A stretch of DNA of 64,000 nt from CAUUGB01 sp963544615 (GCA_963544615.1 CAUUGB010000001.1:22442-86441); one strand, 5' to 3'. Positions 31,926 to 40,559 are shown, counted from the first letter of the stretch. Notes: generated from the letters alone by a model not told the origin. Translations and numbers: made by a program.

Positions 31926-33424
31926 ATTTTTTTTGTTACTTTGTATTCTAAATATTTGCCCATCATCAGTCGGGTGTGGGCGTCGAGTCCGGGCAAAGCG
32001 GTAAAGAAAAATCCGCAAATTGGCAACAGCACAAATTCCAGTGGTTGCATGATAATAGATAACCACTTGTGTTGGTGCGGTCGGGGAGGGCGATTAAGGG
32101 CGTCAATAATCATAATGGCAAAAAGAGAAATTAAAGCAATGGTGAGTAGAAAAGATGACACTTGAGGGAGAGTTTTGCCAATGGTGGTGCGATTGAATTC
32201 TTGATTTAGTAGTGGTGGCAGCAGAGCGGAAACGGTAATAGCAAACCAGTTGACTGGCCAGAGAAAATGATCCTCAATCACTTTGATAATCCGCACAAAC
32301 CTGTCACCAAAAGGAATGTCGTCGTTGATAATAAATTGTTTAATAATGTAGGCATCATCAGAAACACCCCAAGCCCAGCGTTTTAATTGCTCGTATTGAT
32401 TAATCATGGTACCCCAAAAAGTATCAGTTTCAGGCATATCGGCATAAATGGGTAAAAAAATTGGGTGCACCGAAAAATTCCCTTTTTTGGCAAAATAAGA
32501 TTTGAAAAAAAAGCGGTAGTCTTCGGGAATTACATTGGTATCCCAAAAACCAATTTCATTCATGTGTTTCAGACTAGTAGAATAGGTAGAAAAATTAATT
32601 AAGCGATCGCGCCGCATTAAAATATACATTTGATTAACCGAAAAAGTTGCCCCCAAAACTCTAATCACTGCTGGCACTTTCCAAATATTGTTGTAAAAAA
32701 CAATACATCCTTGCCAAGTAGCATGATAGCGATCACTGCTTTGTAAAAAATCAAAAGTTAAATTACTAAAATAGTGGTGATGAAAAATAGCATCGGCGTC
32801 TTCGGAAGTAATGGTGATATTTTCTATGGGAATACCGGCTTTATCTACCAAAAGTTGTTTAGCTTTTTTACCCCCCCAAGCATTATTGCTTGATTTACCC
32901 TTAACTTCACCTTCAATGTCGGGGTGAAAAGTGGTCCACAAATGACCAAAACAGTGGCGATAATTTTTTTTCAGCCAAGTGGCTTTTTTGACTGCCGCCT
33001 CACCTTCGCGCTGTTCAAAGCTAATCATAATGTGTAAGTTTTGGGTGGGAAAGGATTGCTGACTTAAATGTTTGAGAGTGCGCTCCAGGGTGCTTAAAGG
33101 TTCAGTGTAGGTGGGAATAATAATTAGGTGATGAATTAACTGATATTTTTTGGGGAAATGTTTTTTAAGATCTTTGAGCCAATCATTACGACTGCTGGCT
33201 TGAAGGCGAAAATGAGCAAAAAAAGCTAAAAAGGCTAAAACAGCAGAGCGATATAACCAGTAAACCGTAAAGGCAATTACATAGTATGCCACCAGTTGTG
33301 GACACAAAAATGAACCCCAAACTGGAAAAGAAATTAAAAACCAAGCGAAACATCCGGGTAAAATTTCTAAAAATTTTTGCGTTCGCACGGGGTGGCGCAA
33401 AAAATAGTCTTTCACTAGTTTCAT
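31922..33424 (-). CDS. Membrane glycosyltransferase, family 2, with QxxRW motif
   Basis: Two N-terminal membrane helices, a GT2 catalytic region (HLIIIPTYTEPLSTLERTL, TSEDADAIF, IPEDYRFFF, QLKRWAWG) and at least three C-terminal helices. The D-D-D-QxxRW set is that of processive polysaccharide synthases such as cellulose or hyaluronan synthase-like enzymes. The polymer cannot be predicted. A TACAAT box 10 bases upstream supports the start. It lies next to a WecA-like transferase on the other strand, consistent with surface glycan synthesis. Confidence 0.9.
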   Translation of the reverse strand: MKLVKDYFLRHPVRTQKFLEILPGCFAWFLISFPVWGSFLCPQLVAYYVIAFTVYWLYRSAVLAFLAFFAHFRLQASSRNDWLKDLKKHFPKKYQLIHHLIIIPTYTEPLSTLERTLKHLSQQSFPTQNLHIMISFEQREGEAAVKKATWLKKNYRHCFGHLWTTFHPDIEGEVKGKSSNNAWGGKKAKQLLVDKAGIPIENITITSEDADAIFHHHYFSNLTFDFLQSSDRYHATWQGCIVFYNNIWKVPAVIRVLGATFSVNQMYILMRRDRLINFSTYSTSLKHMNEIGFWDTNVIPEDYRFFFKSYFAKKGNFSVHPIFLPIYADMPETDTFWGTMINQYEQLKRWAWGVSDDAYIIKQFIINDDIPFGDRFVRIIKVIEDHFLWPVNWFAITVSALLPPLLNQEFNRTTIGKTLPQVSSFLLTIALISLFAIMIIDALNRPPRPHQHKWLSIIMQPLEFVLLPICGFFFTALPGLDAHTRLMMGKYLEYKVTKKI

Positions 33425-33456
33425 CTCTGACGATATTGTAACATTGGCTGATGCGA

Positions 33457-33462
33457 TATAAT
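33457..33462 (+). promoter_or_regulatory. Leaderless-type -10 box for the 33468 operon
   Basis: TATAAT, 5 bases before ATG 33468; a weak TTGTAA lies 15 bases further upstream. Confidence 0.65.
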
Positions 33463-33467
33463 AGGGT

Positions 33468-33881
33468 ATGGCAAAAATTGCAATTCATCCGGGTTTAGAT
33501 CTTAAACTCTCCGGCAAGAAAAAAAAGCTCCCCATTATTAGAGCTTACTATCGCCCCTTTTTCTTTGCTGCCCTGCCAGCCAATATTTTGTCGCTGACTT
33601 TAGCGGTGGTTTTTTTTAAGTTTTTACCTCCGGTAATTCCCCTTTTAGGTAGTGTTTTAGATCGTCAAGAACGCTTGGTAGATAAAATTTGGATTTTTAC
33701 TTTGCCGGTTATTGCCACCGTGATTAATTTGGTACATGCAGGGGTGATTTATTTTGGTCGCAAGCACAAAGTTACTTTGCTGAGGATTTTTGGTTTAATC
33801 ACGGTTTTTATTCAGCTGTTACTTTTGGCAGTGTTGCTGCGCTTAATTTTGGTTTTGCTTCCCTTGGGAGGACTGCTGTGA
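33468..33881 (+). CDS. Small membrane protein, 137 aa, unknown
   Basis: Three probable membrane helices (about residues 29-55, 72-93, 102-135) after a basic N-terminus. The family is not recognised. Its stop overlaps the GTG start of the WecA-like gene by four bases (GTGA), so the two are translationally coupled and the protein may support the transferase or share its glycan pathway. Confidence 0.78.
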   Translation: MAKIAIHPGLDLKLSGKKKKLPIIRAYYRPFFFAALPANILSLTLAVVFFKFLPPVIPLLGSVLDRQERLVDKIWIFTLPVIATVINLVHAGVIYFGRKHKVTLLRIFGLITVFIQLLLLAVLLRLILVLLPLGGLL

Positions 33882-34975
33882 TATTGGCAGCAGCTGGACA
33901 ACCATACTTAATTATAGCCACTTTATTTTTAGCTTATGCGGCAGTGTGGTGGCTCACCCCTTTAGTGATTAAATTATATCGCTGCTGTGGTTGGGACAAA
34001 CCTCATCAAGGTGAGCGGCAAAAAATTAAAGATACGCATGTGGGTAATTTACCGCGAGGTGGTGGTTTAGCCATTGGTGGGGGGTTATTTGCGGTGATTA
34101 TTGCCGGGGCAATTATTGCCCCCGCATATTTTCTTTTTCCTTGGGTGGGAGAAGAGTTAGCCGCTACTCATGACGGTTTGCAGTTGGTGCTGAGTATTTA
34201 CGCTGGAGCTTTAATTTTTATTTTTTTGGGTTGGGGCGATGATGTCCATGATTTAAGTCCCCTATTTCGTTTAGGGGTGAATGTAGTGGTGGCGCTACTG
34301 TTGTGGCGGGCTGGTTTAAGCATTGATTTTGTTACCAATCCCCTGGGTAGTGGGGTGTGGCATCTTAATCAGGTACCTTTTTTAGCCGCTTTGCTGACGG
34401 TAATTTATTTTGTGGCCATGGTTAATATTACCAATTGGGCTAAAGGAGTTGATGGACAACTGCCGGGAGTGGTGGTGATTGCGGCAATTTTTATTAGTGT
34501 GGTGTCATTTCGTTTAACTGGTAAACTCAATTACAATTTGCTTTTGGGAGCGCTGGTGGCGGGTGGTTATGCAGGTTTTTTGCATTGGAATTTTTTCCCC
34601 CAAAAAATTTTACCTGGGTTTGGAGCTGGGGCTTTGGCGGGATATTTTTTAGCCGTGCTGTCTATTTTAGTGGGGGCGAAGTTAGCTACTTTGTTTATGG
34701 TTTTAGCTTTGCCAATTGCTGACGCCATCTTTACAATTTTGCGTCGCATTCATGCTGGTAAATCAATTTTTTTAGGAGATAGAGGGCATTTACACCACAA
34801 GCTTTTAGATAAGTTGGGTTGGAGTCGGCGGCAGATTGCTTTATTTTACTATGCGGTAACTTTAATTATGGGGGTGCTGGCACTGCTGCTGCCTACTGGG
34901 GGTAAAATTATCGCTTTTGCTTTAGTGTTGCTATTGGTTTTTTACTTTTTAATTTGGGTAAAATTGCACCCTTAG
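33878..34975 (+). CDS. Undecaprenyl-phosphate sugar-1-phosphate transferase (WecA/TagO-like)
   Basis: About ten membrane helices with GWGDDVHDLSP (catalytic Asp pair), NITNWAKGVDGQLPG and FLGDRGHLHHKLLD, the His motif that separates WecA/TagO enzymes from MraY. It should transfer a sugar phosphate, probably GlcNAc-1-P, from a UDP-sugar to undecaprenyl phosphate, starting a surface glycan. The start is GTG 33878, overlapping the previous stop. Confidence 0.92.
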   Translation: MILAAAGQPYLIIATLFLAYAAVWWLTPLVIKLYRCCGWDKPHQGERQKIKDTHVGNLPRGGGLAIGGGLFAVIIAGAIIAPAYFLFPWVGEELAATHDGLQLVLSIYAGALIFIFLGWGDDVHDLSPLFRLGVNVVVALLLWRAGLSIDFVTNPLGSGVWHLNQVPFLAALLTVIYFVAMVNITNWAKGVDGQLPGVVVIAAIFISVVSFRLTGKLNYNLLLGALVAGGYAGFLHWNFFPQKILPGFGAGALAGYFLAVLSILVGAKLATLFMVLALPIADAIFTILRRIHAGKSIFLGDRGHLHHKLLDKLGWSRRQIALFYYAVTLIMGVLALLLPTGGKIIAFALVLLLVFYFLIWVKLHP

Positions 34976-35015
34976 GGCAACTGCTGCTACAGCTTGGGAA
35001 CCTGAGGCAAATGGT

Positions 35016-35045
35016 TTGACAAGTTTACTTAAGGCTTGCTATAAT
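35016..35045 (+). promoter_or_regulatory. Consensus promoter for the 35078 gene
   Basis: TTGACA (35016-35021), 18 bases, TATAAT (35040-35045); predicted leader about 26 bases without a Shine-Dalgarno. Confidence 0.75.
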
Positions 35046-35077
35046 CGCTTACTGGGTGATGGAAGTATATTTTCCCT

Positions 35078-35683
35078 ATGTTTAATGCTCATAATTCTGC
35101 CGATAGTCAGCAAGCTGCCAGTGATGAGGTAGCCAATGAATTTGACCAGCTGGCGGCACAAATGCCTTTAGCTGACTACGAAGACGTGCCTCCCATGGCA
35201 GAAGAAGCGCTTTATACTTGGGTCGCCCCAGAGCGAATTTTTCGCCCTCGCTTGTCAATGGATTTTAAGCGTAATTTAATTTTGCTTTTAGCCTTGATTG
35301 TGTTGTTGTTAATTTTTTTAAGCAATCTCTCTCTTTTGATTGTGGTGTTGTCGCTGATTTTTTTTATGTTTGTGGTAATGAATGTGCCTCCCTTAAAAAT
35401 TCGCCACACCTTAACCAATTACGGTATTTATGTGGGTGATCACAAATTTTATTCATGGAAAGATCGGGGCGCACGCTTTTGGTGGGAGCAAAGTCATGGA
35501 CAAAATTATGTGGTGGTAGAAACCCGGGTGTTTCCTTATAAGATTGTGATGCTGGAGGGTTTAGAGGGTAATAAGCAAATTATTAGCAACATTTTAGGCG
35601 CTTATTTACTGGAGCAAAAACCACCGCAAACTGAGGCTGATAAATTGATTAAGTGGCTTCGCGAAACTTTTCCTTTGGAGTAG
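35078..35683 (+). CDS. Membrane protein with two helices and a soluble C-terminal domain, unknown
   Basis: An acidic N-terminus (residues 1-60), a pair of adjacent membrane helices (about 67-108) and a C-terminal domain of about 95 residues (LTNYGIYVGDHKFYSWKDRGARFWWEQ, cited as GDHKFYSW and ARFWWEQ, then VVVETRVFPYKIVMLEG). This layout resembles PH-domain-like membrane proteins, but I cannot name a family. Consensus promoter upstream. Confidence 0.78.
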   Translation: MFNAHNSADSQQAASDEVANEFDQLAAQMPLADYEDVPPMAEEALYTWVAPERIFRPRLSMDFKRNLILLLALIVLLLIFLSNLSLLIVVLSLIFFMFVVMNVPPLKIRHTLTNYGIYVGDHKFYSWKDRGARFWWEQSHGQNYVVVETRVFPYKIVMLEGLEGNKQIISNILGAYLLEQKPPQTEADKLIKWLRETFPLE

Positions 35684-35711
35684 TGGGACAGCGGTGGTGA
35701 CTGTTTTCCTC

Positions 35712-35740
35712 TTGACGAGATGGTCAACCGATTATACAAT
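35712..35740 (+). promoter_or_regulatory. Probable promoter of the 35804 gene
   Basis: TTGACG (35712-35717), 17 bases, TACAAT (35735-35740). Confidence 0.5.
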
Positions 35741-35803
35741 GTCCCCTCGGTTGCCGTTTGCGTTTGGCAAAAGTGGCGACAAATTTGGCAGGAGGTGGTT
35801 GTT

Positions 35804-36088
35804 TTGTGGTGCCGTTGGAGTAATGAACAGGACAGGAGTACATCGGAGAAGTTGCGGAGTCTTTTCTTTTGGAAGAGACATTTTTTTGACTCGGACGAGA
35901 AAAAACGTGCTTTTGTGTTTTTTTTAGTCTGTCGCTGCTGCAGTAGTCAGGAGGTAGCTAAATTAACTCCCTCAAAACTGCAGCGAAAAATGTATCGTGA
36001 CTTTGTGAAAACTTGGGCAAGTAGTCAAGGTTTACTCGCTCAAGTTTTCGCTCAGCCGACGGTGGCAGTCAACAACATTGCCAAATAA
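35804..36088 (+). CDS. Small basic protein, about 94 aa, unknown
   Basis: An open frame with TTG start at 35804, 8 bases after AGGAGG (35790-35795), ends just before an intrinsic terminator. The protein is rich in Trp, Phe, Lys and Arg, with three Cys (VCRCC) and a helical C-terminus (SKLQRKMYRDFVKTWASSQG). The frame stays open further upstream (to 35720), but the promoter lies inside that extension. An untranslated small RNA ending at the same terminator is the main alternative. Confidence 0.5.
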   Translation: MWCRWSNEQDRSTSEKLRSLFFWKRHFFDSDEKKRAFVFFLVCRCCSSQEVAKLTPSKLQRKMYRDFVKTWASSQGLLAQVFAQPTVAVNNIAK

Positions 36089-36093
36089 TTTTT

Positions 36094-36116
36094 GCCCCCT
36101 TAACTGGGGGCTTTTT
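36094..36116 (+). terminator. Intrinsic terminator
   Basis: GCCCCC/GGGGGC stem (36094-36099 with 36106-36111), 6-base loop, five T. Confidence 0.92.
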
Positions 36117-36126
36117 ATTATTTTTC

Positions 36127-36155
36127 TTGACTTCATTAAATTTTCTGTTAATAAT
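36127..36155 (+). promoter_or_regulatory. Leaderless-type promoter for the 36162 gene
   Basis: TTGACT (36127-36132), 17 bases, AATAAT (36150-36155), 6 bases to ATG 36162. It starts right after the preceding terminator. Confidence 0.65.
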
Positions 36156-36161
36156 TGGGGT

Positions 36162-38096
36162 ATGAATAGGGAAATTAATTCTTTACCTCAAACTGAGGTA
36201 GCTCAAGCAACTACTGATATTGTCGCTGTGGGAGCAGAACAGCCAGAAGTTGAGTCGCCAGAATTAGCTGCAGCCGAGAGAGAAGCTAATTTGCTACCAC
36301 CAATGCCTCAAACTGAGGAAGCCCCGCCAACAACGAGTGCCGAGTTAGAGACAGCCAGCAATGAGGACACTCAGCCACCAAACTTGGAGTTAGTTGGGGC
36401 AGTTGAGGGAGCAGTTAGTTCACCAGAGCAGTTGCCTCAAGATGAAGTGGTTCAAGCAACCGCTGAGCTTGCCTCTGCCCCAGCAAGTGAGAGAGAAGCT
36501 ACTTCATCAGAATTAGCTGCAGCTGAGGAAGAAGTTAATTTATCACCACTAGTGTCTCAAACTGAGGTAGCCCCGCCAACATCGAGTCCTAAGTTAGAGA
36601 CAGCCAGCAATGAGCACACTCAGCCACCAAACTTGGAGTCAGTTGGGACAGCTGAGAGAGCAGCGAGTTTGCTAGAGCAACAAATTGCTAAGTTGCAAAA
36701 AGATATTGCCAATCTTAAAGAAATTTTGGGACGCGAGCATTTTGTGGCAGCGCAAAATGAATATGACAACTTACAGCAGCAACTCGCTGATATCGAACAA
36801 TTCAAATGTCTTTTTACTGCTGCTACTTATGCGAGTGAAAGAATTGATGCTGATAGAATTGCTATGAACAAAGAAACTTTTGCTAATTATGACCAACTGA
36901 TGATGCAAAAAGATAATTTAGAAGTAGAAAGAAAACTTTTAGAAATTAAGCGCAATTTATTACAAGACTACTTTTTACGTCCTCAGCACCAAGGACAGCA
37001 GGAGGCTATAAGAGCCAGCAAAAATCAAGTCAAAATGGAAATTTTGCGCAAAAAAGCCGCTGATATTTTTGAGTTTTTAACTTACCATGTGATTGAACAT
37101 GATGATGTTTTTGCTGACAACTTAAACCATGAAGGTCAACCGATTGAGGATACTGCCGCAGGCAAATTAGAACAAGCTGCTGCTGTGCCCAGCGCTTTGT
37201 ATGACGATCTTTTCAATGGCGTAGACTGTGTGTTTAAGGCTGGTGGTCCGGCTTCTTTAAGCAAAGTAGCCGCCTTTGCCATTGACGCGACTACTGGTAC
37301 TTCTAGTTTTAATTTAGCTAAAAAAGATTTTCATTTAGACAATTTAGAAAAATCTGGAGAATTATCACAAATTAAATATTTATCTTTAGGCGAAAATTTT
37401 CCCTATGTGGGCGAGCTGAAAAATGTTCCTCGCTACACTGTGAGTGTCGGTGATAATGTAGTGCTATATTTAAGCCAGCACTATCTTGTTCCTGGTTTGG
37501 TGGAGCAAAATGAAGCGGCAGTGTCGCGGCAGGCGCACCTCCAAATGGAAAACTTAGCCGCCCACATTTTAGTGCAGCTGTGTGTGGAGTCGGCGGTGAC
37601 TTATTTGTTGAGCAATCACTTGCTTCATCAACATCTTAACGCTCAAGATTTGTCTGCCGATGAGTTGCAAAAGTATCGTCAGGCAAATTTATGCAGTAAA
37701 AATATGTGGCATTATTTTAGTCGGGGTTTAACCAAAAAAATTAATCAGGCTAATTTAGCTCGCCGTGCCGCCCAGCCAACTGATAGTGACAGTGGGGCAG
37801 ATGGGGGTATGGCAGGAGTTAGCGCTTACATTAAAAATCTCTCTCTTGATGTTGCCAGTGCTAAGTTAATTAAACACTATGTGGGTAAAATTTATAATAT
37901 GGCTGGCAAAGGCATCGCCGACGAGCGCCATCCTTATCGCGGTATTCGCTTGGTTGATGATAGTCCACAGGAGCAGCAGTATGCTGCTGCCAAAATTGAT
38001 AATCAATTAATTGAGTTAGTCCTCACCGCTGGCAGAGAGTATGCCTTGCATACTTTAGATGCTCAAGCTGCTTATTTACGCCAGCACCGCTCTTAG
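36162..38096 (+). CDS. Cytosolic protein with duplicated acidic N-terminus, unknown, 644 aa
   Basis: Residues 8-170 are two acidic, Pro/Glu/Thr-rich units of 83 residues each, probably disordered. A coiled coil follows (about 172-310, LEQQIAKLQKDIANLKEIL onward), then a folded C-terminal half with FKAGGPASLSKVAAFAIDATTG and VPRYTVSVGDNVVLYLSQH. No signal peptide or membrane helix. Family not recognised. The start is set by a leaderless promoter; the longer frame from 36078 would include the upstream terminator and is rejected. Confidence 0.8.
   Translation: MNREINSLPQTEVAQATTDIVAVGAEQPEVESPELAAAEREANLLPPMPQTEEAPPTTSAELETASNEDTQPPNLELVGAVEGAVSSPEQLPQDEVVQATAELASAPASEREATSSELAAAEEEVNLSPLVSQTEVAPPTSSPKLETASNEHTQPPNLESVGTAERAASLLEQQIAKLQKDIANLKEILGREHFVAAQNEYDNLQQQLADIEQFKCLFTAATYASERIDADRIAMNKETFANYDQLMMQKDNLEVERKLLEIKRNLLQDYFLRPQHQGQQEAIRASKNQVKMEILRKKAADIFEFLTYHVIEHDDVFADNLNHEGQPIEDTAAGKLEQAAAVPSALYDDLFNGVDCVFKAGGPASLSKVAAFAIDATTGTSSFNLAKKDFHLDNLEKSGELSQIKYLSLGENFPYVGELKNVPRYTVSVGDNVVLYLSQHYLVPGLVEQNEAAVSRQAHLQMENLAAHILVQLCVESAVTYLLSNHLLHQHLNAQDLSADELQKYRQANLCSKNMWHYFSRGLTKKINQANLARRAAQPTDSDSGADGGMAGVSAYIKNLSLDVASAKLIKHYVGKIYNMAGKGIADERHPYRGIRLVDDSPQEQQYAAAKIDNQLIELVLTAGREYALHTLDAQAAYLRQHRS
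36184..36680 (+). repeat. Tandem duplication, period 249 bases
   Basis: Two in-frame copies of a 249-base (83-codon) unit inside the 36162 gene. For example, the block coding LETASNE.TQPPNLE occurs at about 36345 and 36594. The copies are mostly identical with scattered changes, so the duplication looks fairly recent. Confidence 0.85.
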
Positions 38097-38156
38097 TTTC
38101 TGGAGGCTGATTATCTGATGTAGTTTGCTCCTTGCTGAGGAAGAAAAAATCTCCAC

Positions 38157-38185
38157 TTGAATAATATCCTATATTATGTTATAAT
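38157..38185 (+). promoter_or_regulatory. Promoter of the 38232 gene with TATCCTATAT spacer motif
   Basis: TTGAAT (38157-38162), 17-base spacer containing TATCCTATAT, TATAAT (38180-38185). It shares CCACTTGA and the spacer motif with the promoter at 7819-7846. The leader is about 40 bases and ends in AAAGGAGGTG. Confidence 0.78.
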
Positions 38186-38231
38186 GTGGCACTGCTTGTT
38201 CAGCTTAATTTAATTAAAGGAGGTGAAGCTA

Positions 38232-38534
38232 ATGACAAGCACTCCAGCGGCGCCGGTTAATTCCGTCGAGCGATATCAAGGTCTTTATTTCTTGTATCGT
38301 CTGGGGAAATTGGGCGGATTGGGGTTTTGTGGCCGAGTGGCCAGCAACCTCGTGAAGTTGGTTTGCTGTGAGCCAGATGTCTTCTGGGAGGAGACTGATT
38401 ATGCCTTAATGGAGAACATTTGGCAGCAGGTGAACCATCGATTGCGGGTGTGGGGTCAGCCCCCCATTGACCCGATAGACCGCGATGATTTGGTGCGCTG
38501 CTGTACCCAGCTGATGAGAATTTATTTTAATTAG
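38232..38534 (+). CDS. Small protein, 100 aa, unknown
   Basis: A strong Shine-Dalgarno (AAAGGAGGTG, 6 bases before ATG 38232) and a terminator directly after the stop mark this as a real, well expressed gene. It is GC-richer than its surroundings. The middle (YFLYRLGKLGGLGFCGRVASNLVKLVCC) is hydrophobic and basic with Cys, the C-terminal half is acidic then helical (DRDDLVRCCTQLMRIYF). No known domain. Promoter shared in type with the DHH-like gene. Confidence 0.75.
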   Translation: MTSTPAAPVNSVERYQGLYFLYRLGKLGGLGFCGRVASNLVKLVCCEPDVFWEETDYALMENIWQQVNHRLRVWGQPPIDPIDRDDLVRCCTQLMRIYFN

Positions 38535-38547
38535 CTCATCAGCTTTT

Positions 38548-38580
38548 CCCCACCAGAAAAATTTGGTGGGGATTTTTTTT
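38548..38580 (+). terminator. Intrinsic terminator of the 38232 gene
   Basis: CCCCACCA/TGGTGGGG stem (38548-38555 with 38564-38571), 8-base loop and eight T. The T run reaches the end of the convergent epimerase gene. Confidence 0.92.
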
Positions 38581-39436
38581 AGAGTATTTGAATTTGATAA
38601 GCAAATTCAAAAGTAACTGCTGGCGGGAGAACAATGGTGCCCTCTCTTTGGCTAAAGTCTCCTTGGTAATTGGCAAAGTCTCCATGTCCATGCCAGGGTT
38701 CCAGACATAAAAAAGGATCACCGGGTTTAGTCCAGACTCCAAACCAGGGCACATGAGAAAAACTAAATTTCAAACCACAATGCGGTCCTTGCAAACTGAT
38801 ATAGCGAGAGCGTAAGTTCTCCCACACTAAAGCGTCCTCAGCAAATAAATCATAATTAAGTGGCAGGGTTTTTCGCCGGCCGTAAGCTTGACGCTCGGGT
38901 ATAAAACTACTATCAGCGGGGTTCATTTTCAGCCGCCGCAATTCTTCTTCTTGAGCAAAAATTAAGCGGTAATCACTAAATTTTTCGCCGGGCAGCAAAG
39001 GACAGCGAAAAGCAGGATGTGCCCCCACGCTAAAAAGCAAGTCACTTTTGCCAGGATTAAAAACTTGAGTAGTAACTTCCAAGCTCGCTTCATTTAATTG
39101 ATAAGTATTGGTGAGCCGAAAAGCAAAAGGGTAATTAGCGCGAGTTTGGTTGTTATCTGTTAATCTTAAAGAGAGACTTTGTTGTGTTTGGCTAACTAGG
39201 GTAAAGTCGGCATAGCGAGCAAAACCATGATTGCCTAAATGATAGGTTTTGCCTTGATAAAGATAACTTTCATTTTTAAGTTTCCCCACCACGGGAAAAA
39301 GGGTGGGATTGCGACCGCCCCAAGAAGCGTCAGCTTGATAAGCATATTCAATTTGTCTTTTTTTATCGTATAAACTAGTCCATTCACTCCCAGCGAGCTT
39401 AAAATTAACTCGTAAAAATTCATTTTCCAAGCGCAT
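38579..39436 (-). CDS. Aldose 1-epimerase family protein (LacX-like)
   Basis: 285 residues with the beta-sandwich pattern of galactose mutarotase-like proteins: RNPTLFPVVGKL, the catalytic His region YHLGNHGFARYADF, SVGAHPAFRCPL and a late CLEPWHG. These enzymes interconvert alpha and beta sugars or bind hexose phosphates. The start codon overlaps the HD protein's stop (TAATG), so they form an operon. Confidence 0.88.
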   Translation of the reverse strand: MRLENEFLRVNFKLAGSEWTSLYDKKRQIEYAYQADASWGGRNPTLFPVVGKLKNESYLYQGKTYHLGNHGFARYADFTLVSQTQQSLSLRLTDNNQTRANYPFAFRLTNTYQLNEASLEVTTQVFNPGKSDLLFSVGAHPAFRCPLLPGEKFSDYRLIFAQEEELRRLKMNPADSSFIPERQAYGRRKTLPLNYDLFAEDALVWENLRSRYISLQGPHCGLKFSFSHVPWFGVWTKPGDPFLCLEPWHGHGDFANYQGDFSQREGTIVLPPAVTFEFAYQIQIL

Positions 39437-40002
39437 TAGTTTCCTTTCTCACCAGGTAGGGCGAATTTTTTCTGCCAAAGGGTGAAAACTTCTACTTGTT
39501 GTTTGCCAAAAGCAGCCAATTCTTTTTTAATTGCTGCTGGACTTTCTTCTATCCACAAAGTGGCGGCTCTTTTAGAAAAAAAACAGTCAGCATAGGTAAT
39601 AATTTGCTCGCTGAGGCTTTGGGGAGTAAAGTCTTTAGCTGGCAGGGGTAATTGGCGGCGGCTGATTTCTTCCTTAGTTAGTCCCACTCCCACGTGGCGA
39701 GAGGCCACCAGGGCATGTGCCTCTAAACCATGTTGGCGCAAAATTTTTTCTCCGGCTACACCGTGAGCAATATAAGGCAGCGTTCCACTGCAAGCCATTT
39801 TGGCGCTTTTTACTTGGCAAACGCCAATGTCATGCAGCATGGCTGCTTCTTCAATAAAGGTAAGCTCGTCATCACTTAGGTGCAAGTGTCTGCCAATTTG
39901 CAAAGCTTTATTAGTTACCAACACCGCGTGAATGGTAAAAATTCTATAAGTGAGAGTACCTGGCTGATAATACTCATTAATGAGGGAAAAATAATCTATC
40001 AT
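39436..40002 (-). CDS. HD-domain phosphohydrolase
   Basis: 188 residues. HD motif in EEAAMLHDIGV, with further His in IAHGVAGEKILRQHGLEAHALVASRHVGVG (cited as IAHGVAGEKI and SRHVGVG). These proteins hydrolyse phosphate bonds of nucleotides or sugars; the substrate is not clear. First gene of a two-gene operon with the epimerase, leaderless promoter. Confidence 0.88.
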   Translation of the reverse strand: MIDYFSLINEYYQPGTLTYRIFTIHAVLVTNKALQIGRHLHLSDDELTFIEEAAMLHDIGVCQVKSAKMACSGTLPYIAHGVAGEKILRQHGLEAHALVASRHVGVGLTKEEISRRQLPLPAKDFTPQSLSEQIITYADCFFSKRAATLWIEESPAAIKKELAAFGKQQVEVFTLWQKKFALPGEKGN

Positions 40003-40008
40003 CCCCTC

Positions 40009-40017
40009 ATTATATCA
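40009..40017 (-). promoter_or_regulatory. Leaderless extended -10 promoter of the HD gene
   Basis: TGATATAAT ending 6 bases before ATG 40002. Confidence 0.75.
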
Positions 40018-40037
40018 CTGGTTAAAAACCCACCAAC

Positions 40038-40475
40038 TTAGCTTAGCTGATTAAATTTGCGCCACTGTGAACTCAGGTAGCGCCTCACTTTAGAGAGATT
40101 ATCATCGTCATATTTTTGGGTGAATTGCAATTTTTCTATGACCGAATCTACCATATCTTGATAACCAGCTTTATCAATTTTTTTCATTGACTTTTTGAAG
40201 GCGCTCACTTGAGCGTCCCAAAAGCGCTGCACATCACGATACAAAGCAGTAGTTAAAGTATTAACTTCACCAAAAATTTCGGTGATTTTTTCTTCCATGG
40301 CGGCGCGTTCTTCTTCAACATACTGATTAAATTCGTTTAACTTTTGTTTTACCAAAGCACGATTTTGCTTGCCAGAGCGAGGAGACAAAAAATACATTGC
40401 TCCAGCACCCAGTAAGCCACCCAAAACTCCAGCAGTAAAAACTGCTAATCCACTAACTGACCTGTCTTGACTCAT
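40038..40475 (-). CDS. YtxH-like membrane-anchored protein
   Basis: About 145 residues. A Gly/Ala-rich membrane segment (VFTAGVLGGLLGAGAMYFLSPRSGKQNR) with the YtxH signature is followed by a charged helical tail. YtxH proteins are small stress-related membrane proteins of unclear role. ATG 40475 is preferred over ATG 40481 because AAAG is then at a usable distance. It diverges from the 40560 gene. Confidence 0.75.
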   Translation of the reverse strand: MSQDRSVSGLAVFTAGVLGGLLGAGAMYFLSPRSGKQNRALVKQKLNEFNQYVEEERAAMEEKITEIFGEVNTLTTALYRDVQRFWDAQVSAFKKSMKKIDKAGYQDMVDSVIEKLQFTQKYDDDNLSKVRRYLSSQWRKFNQLS

Positions 40476-40559
40476 AATCATCTTTCTATCAAGTATTTTA
40501 CTTGCGCTTTATTATTGGCTATGTTATCATTATGATACTTTATCTGATGAAAGTCAAGG

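Noticed and set aside
36078..36161. N-terminal extension of the 36162 gene
   Set aside because: It would read through an intrinsic terminator and a promoter; the leaderless start at 36162 is better supported.
36184..36680. Tandem repeat considered as a CRISPR or mobile element
   Set aside because: Only two long copies, in frame, coding an acidic linker; no spacers, no terminal repeats and no transposase.
38111..38152. Hairpin-like stretch before the 38232 promoter (CTCCT...AGGA)
   Set aside because: Stem of only four or five pairs and an A run and not a T run on the transcribed strand, so not a convincing terminator.
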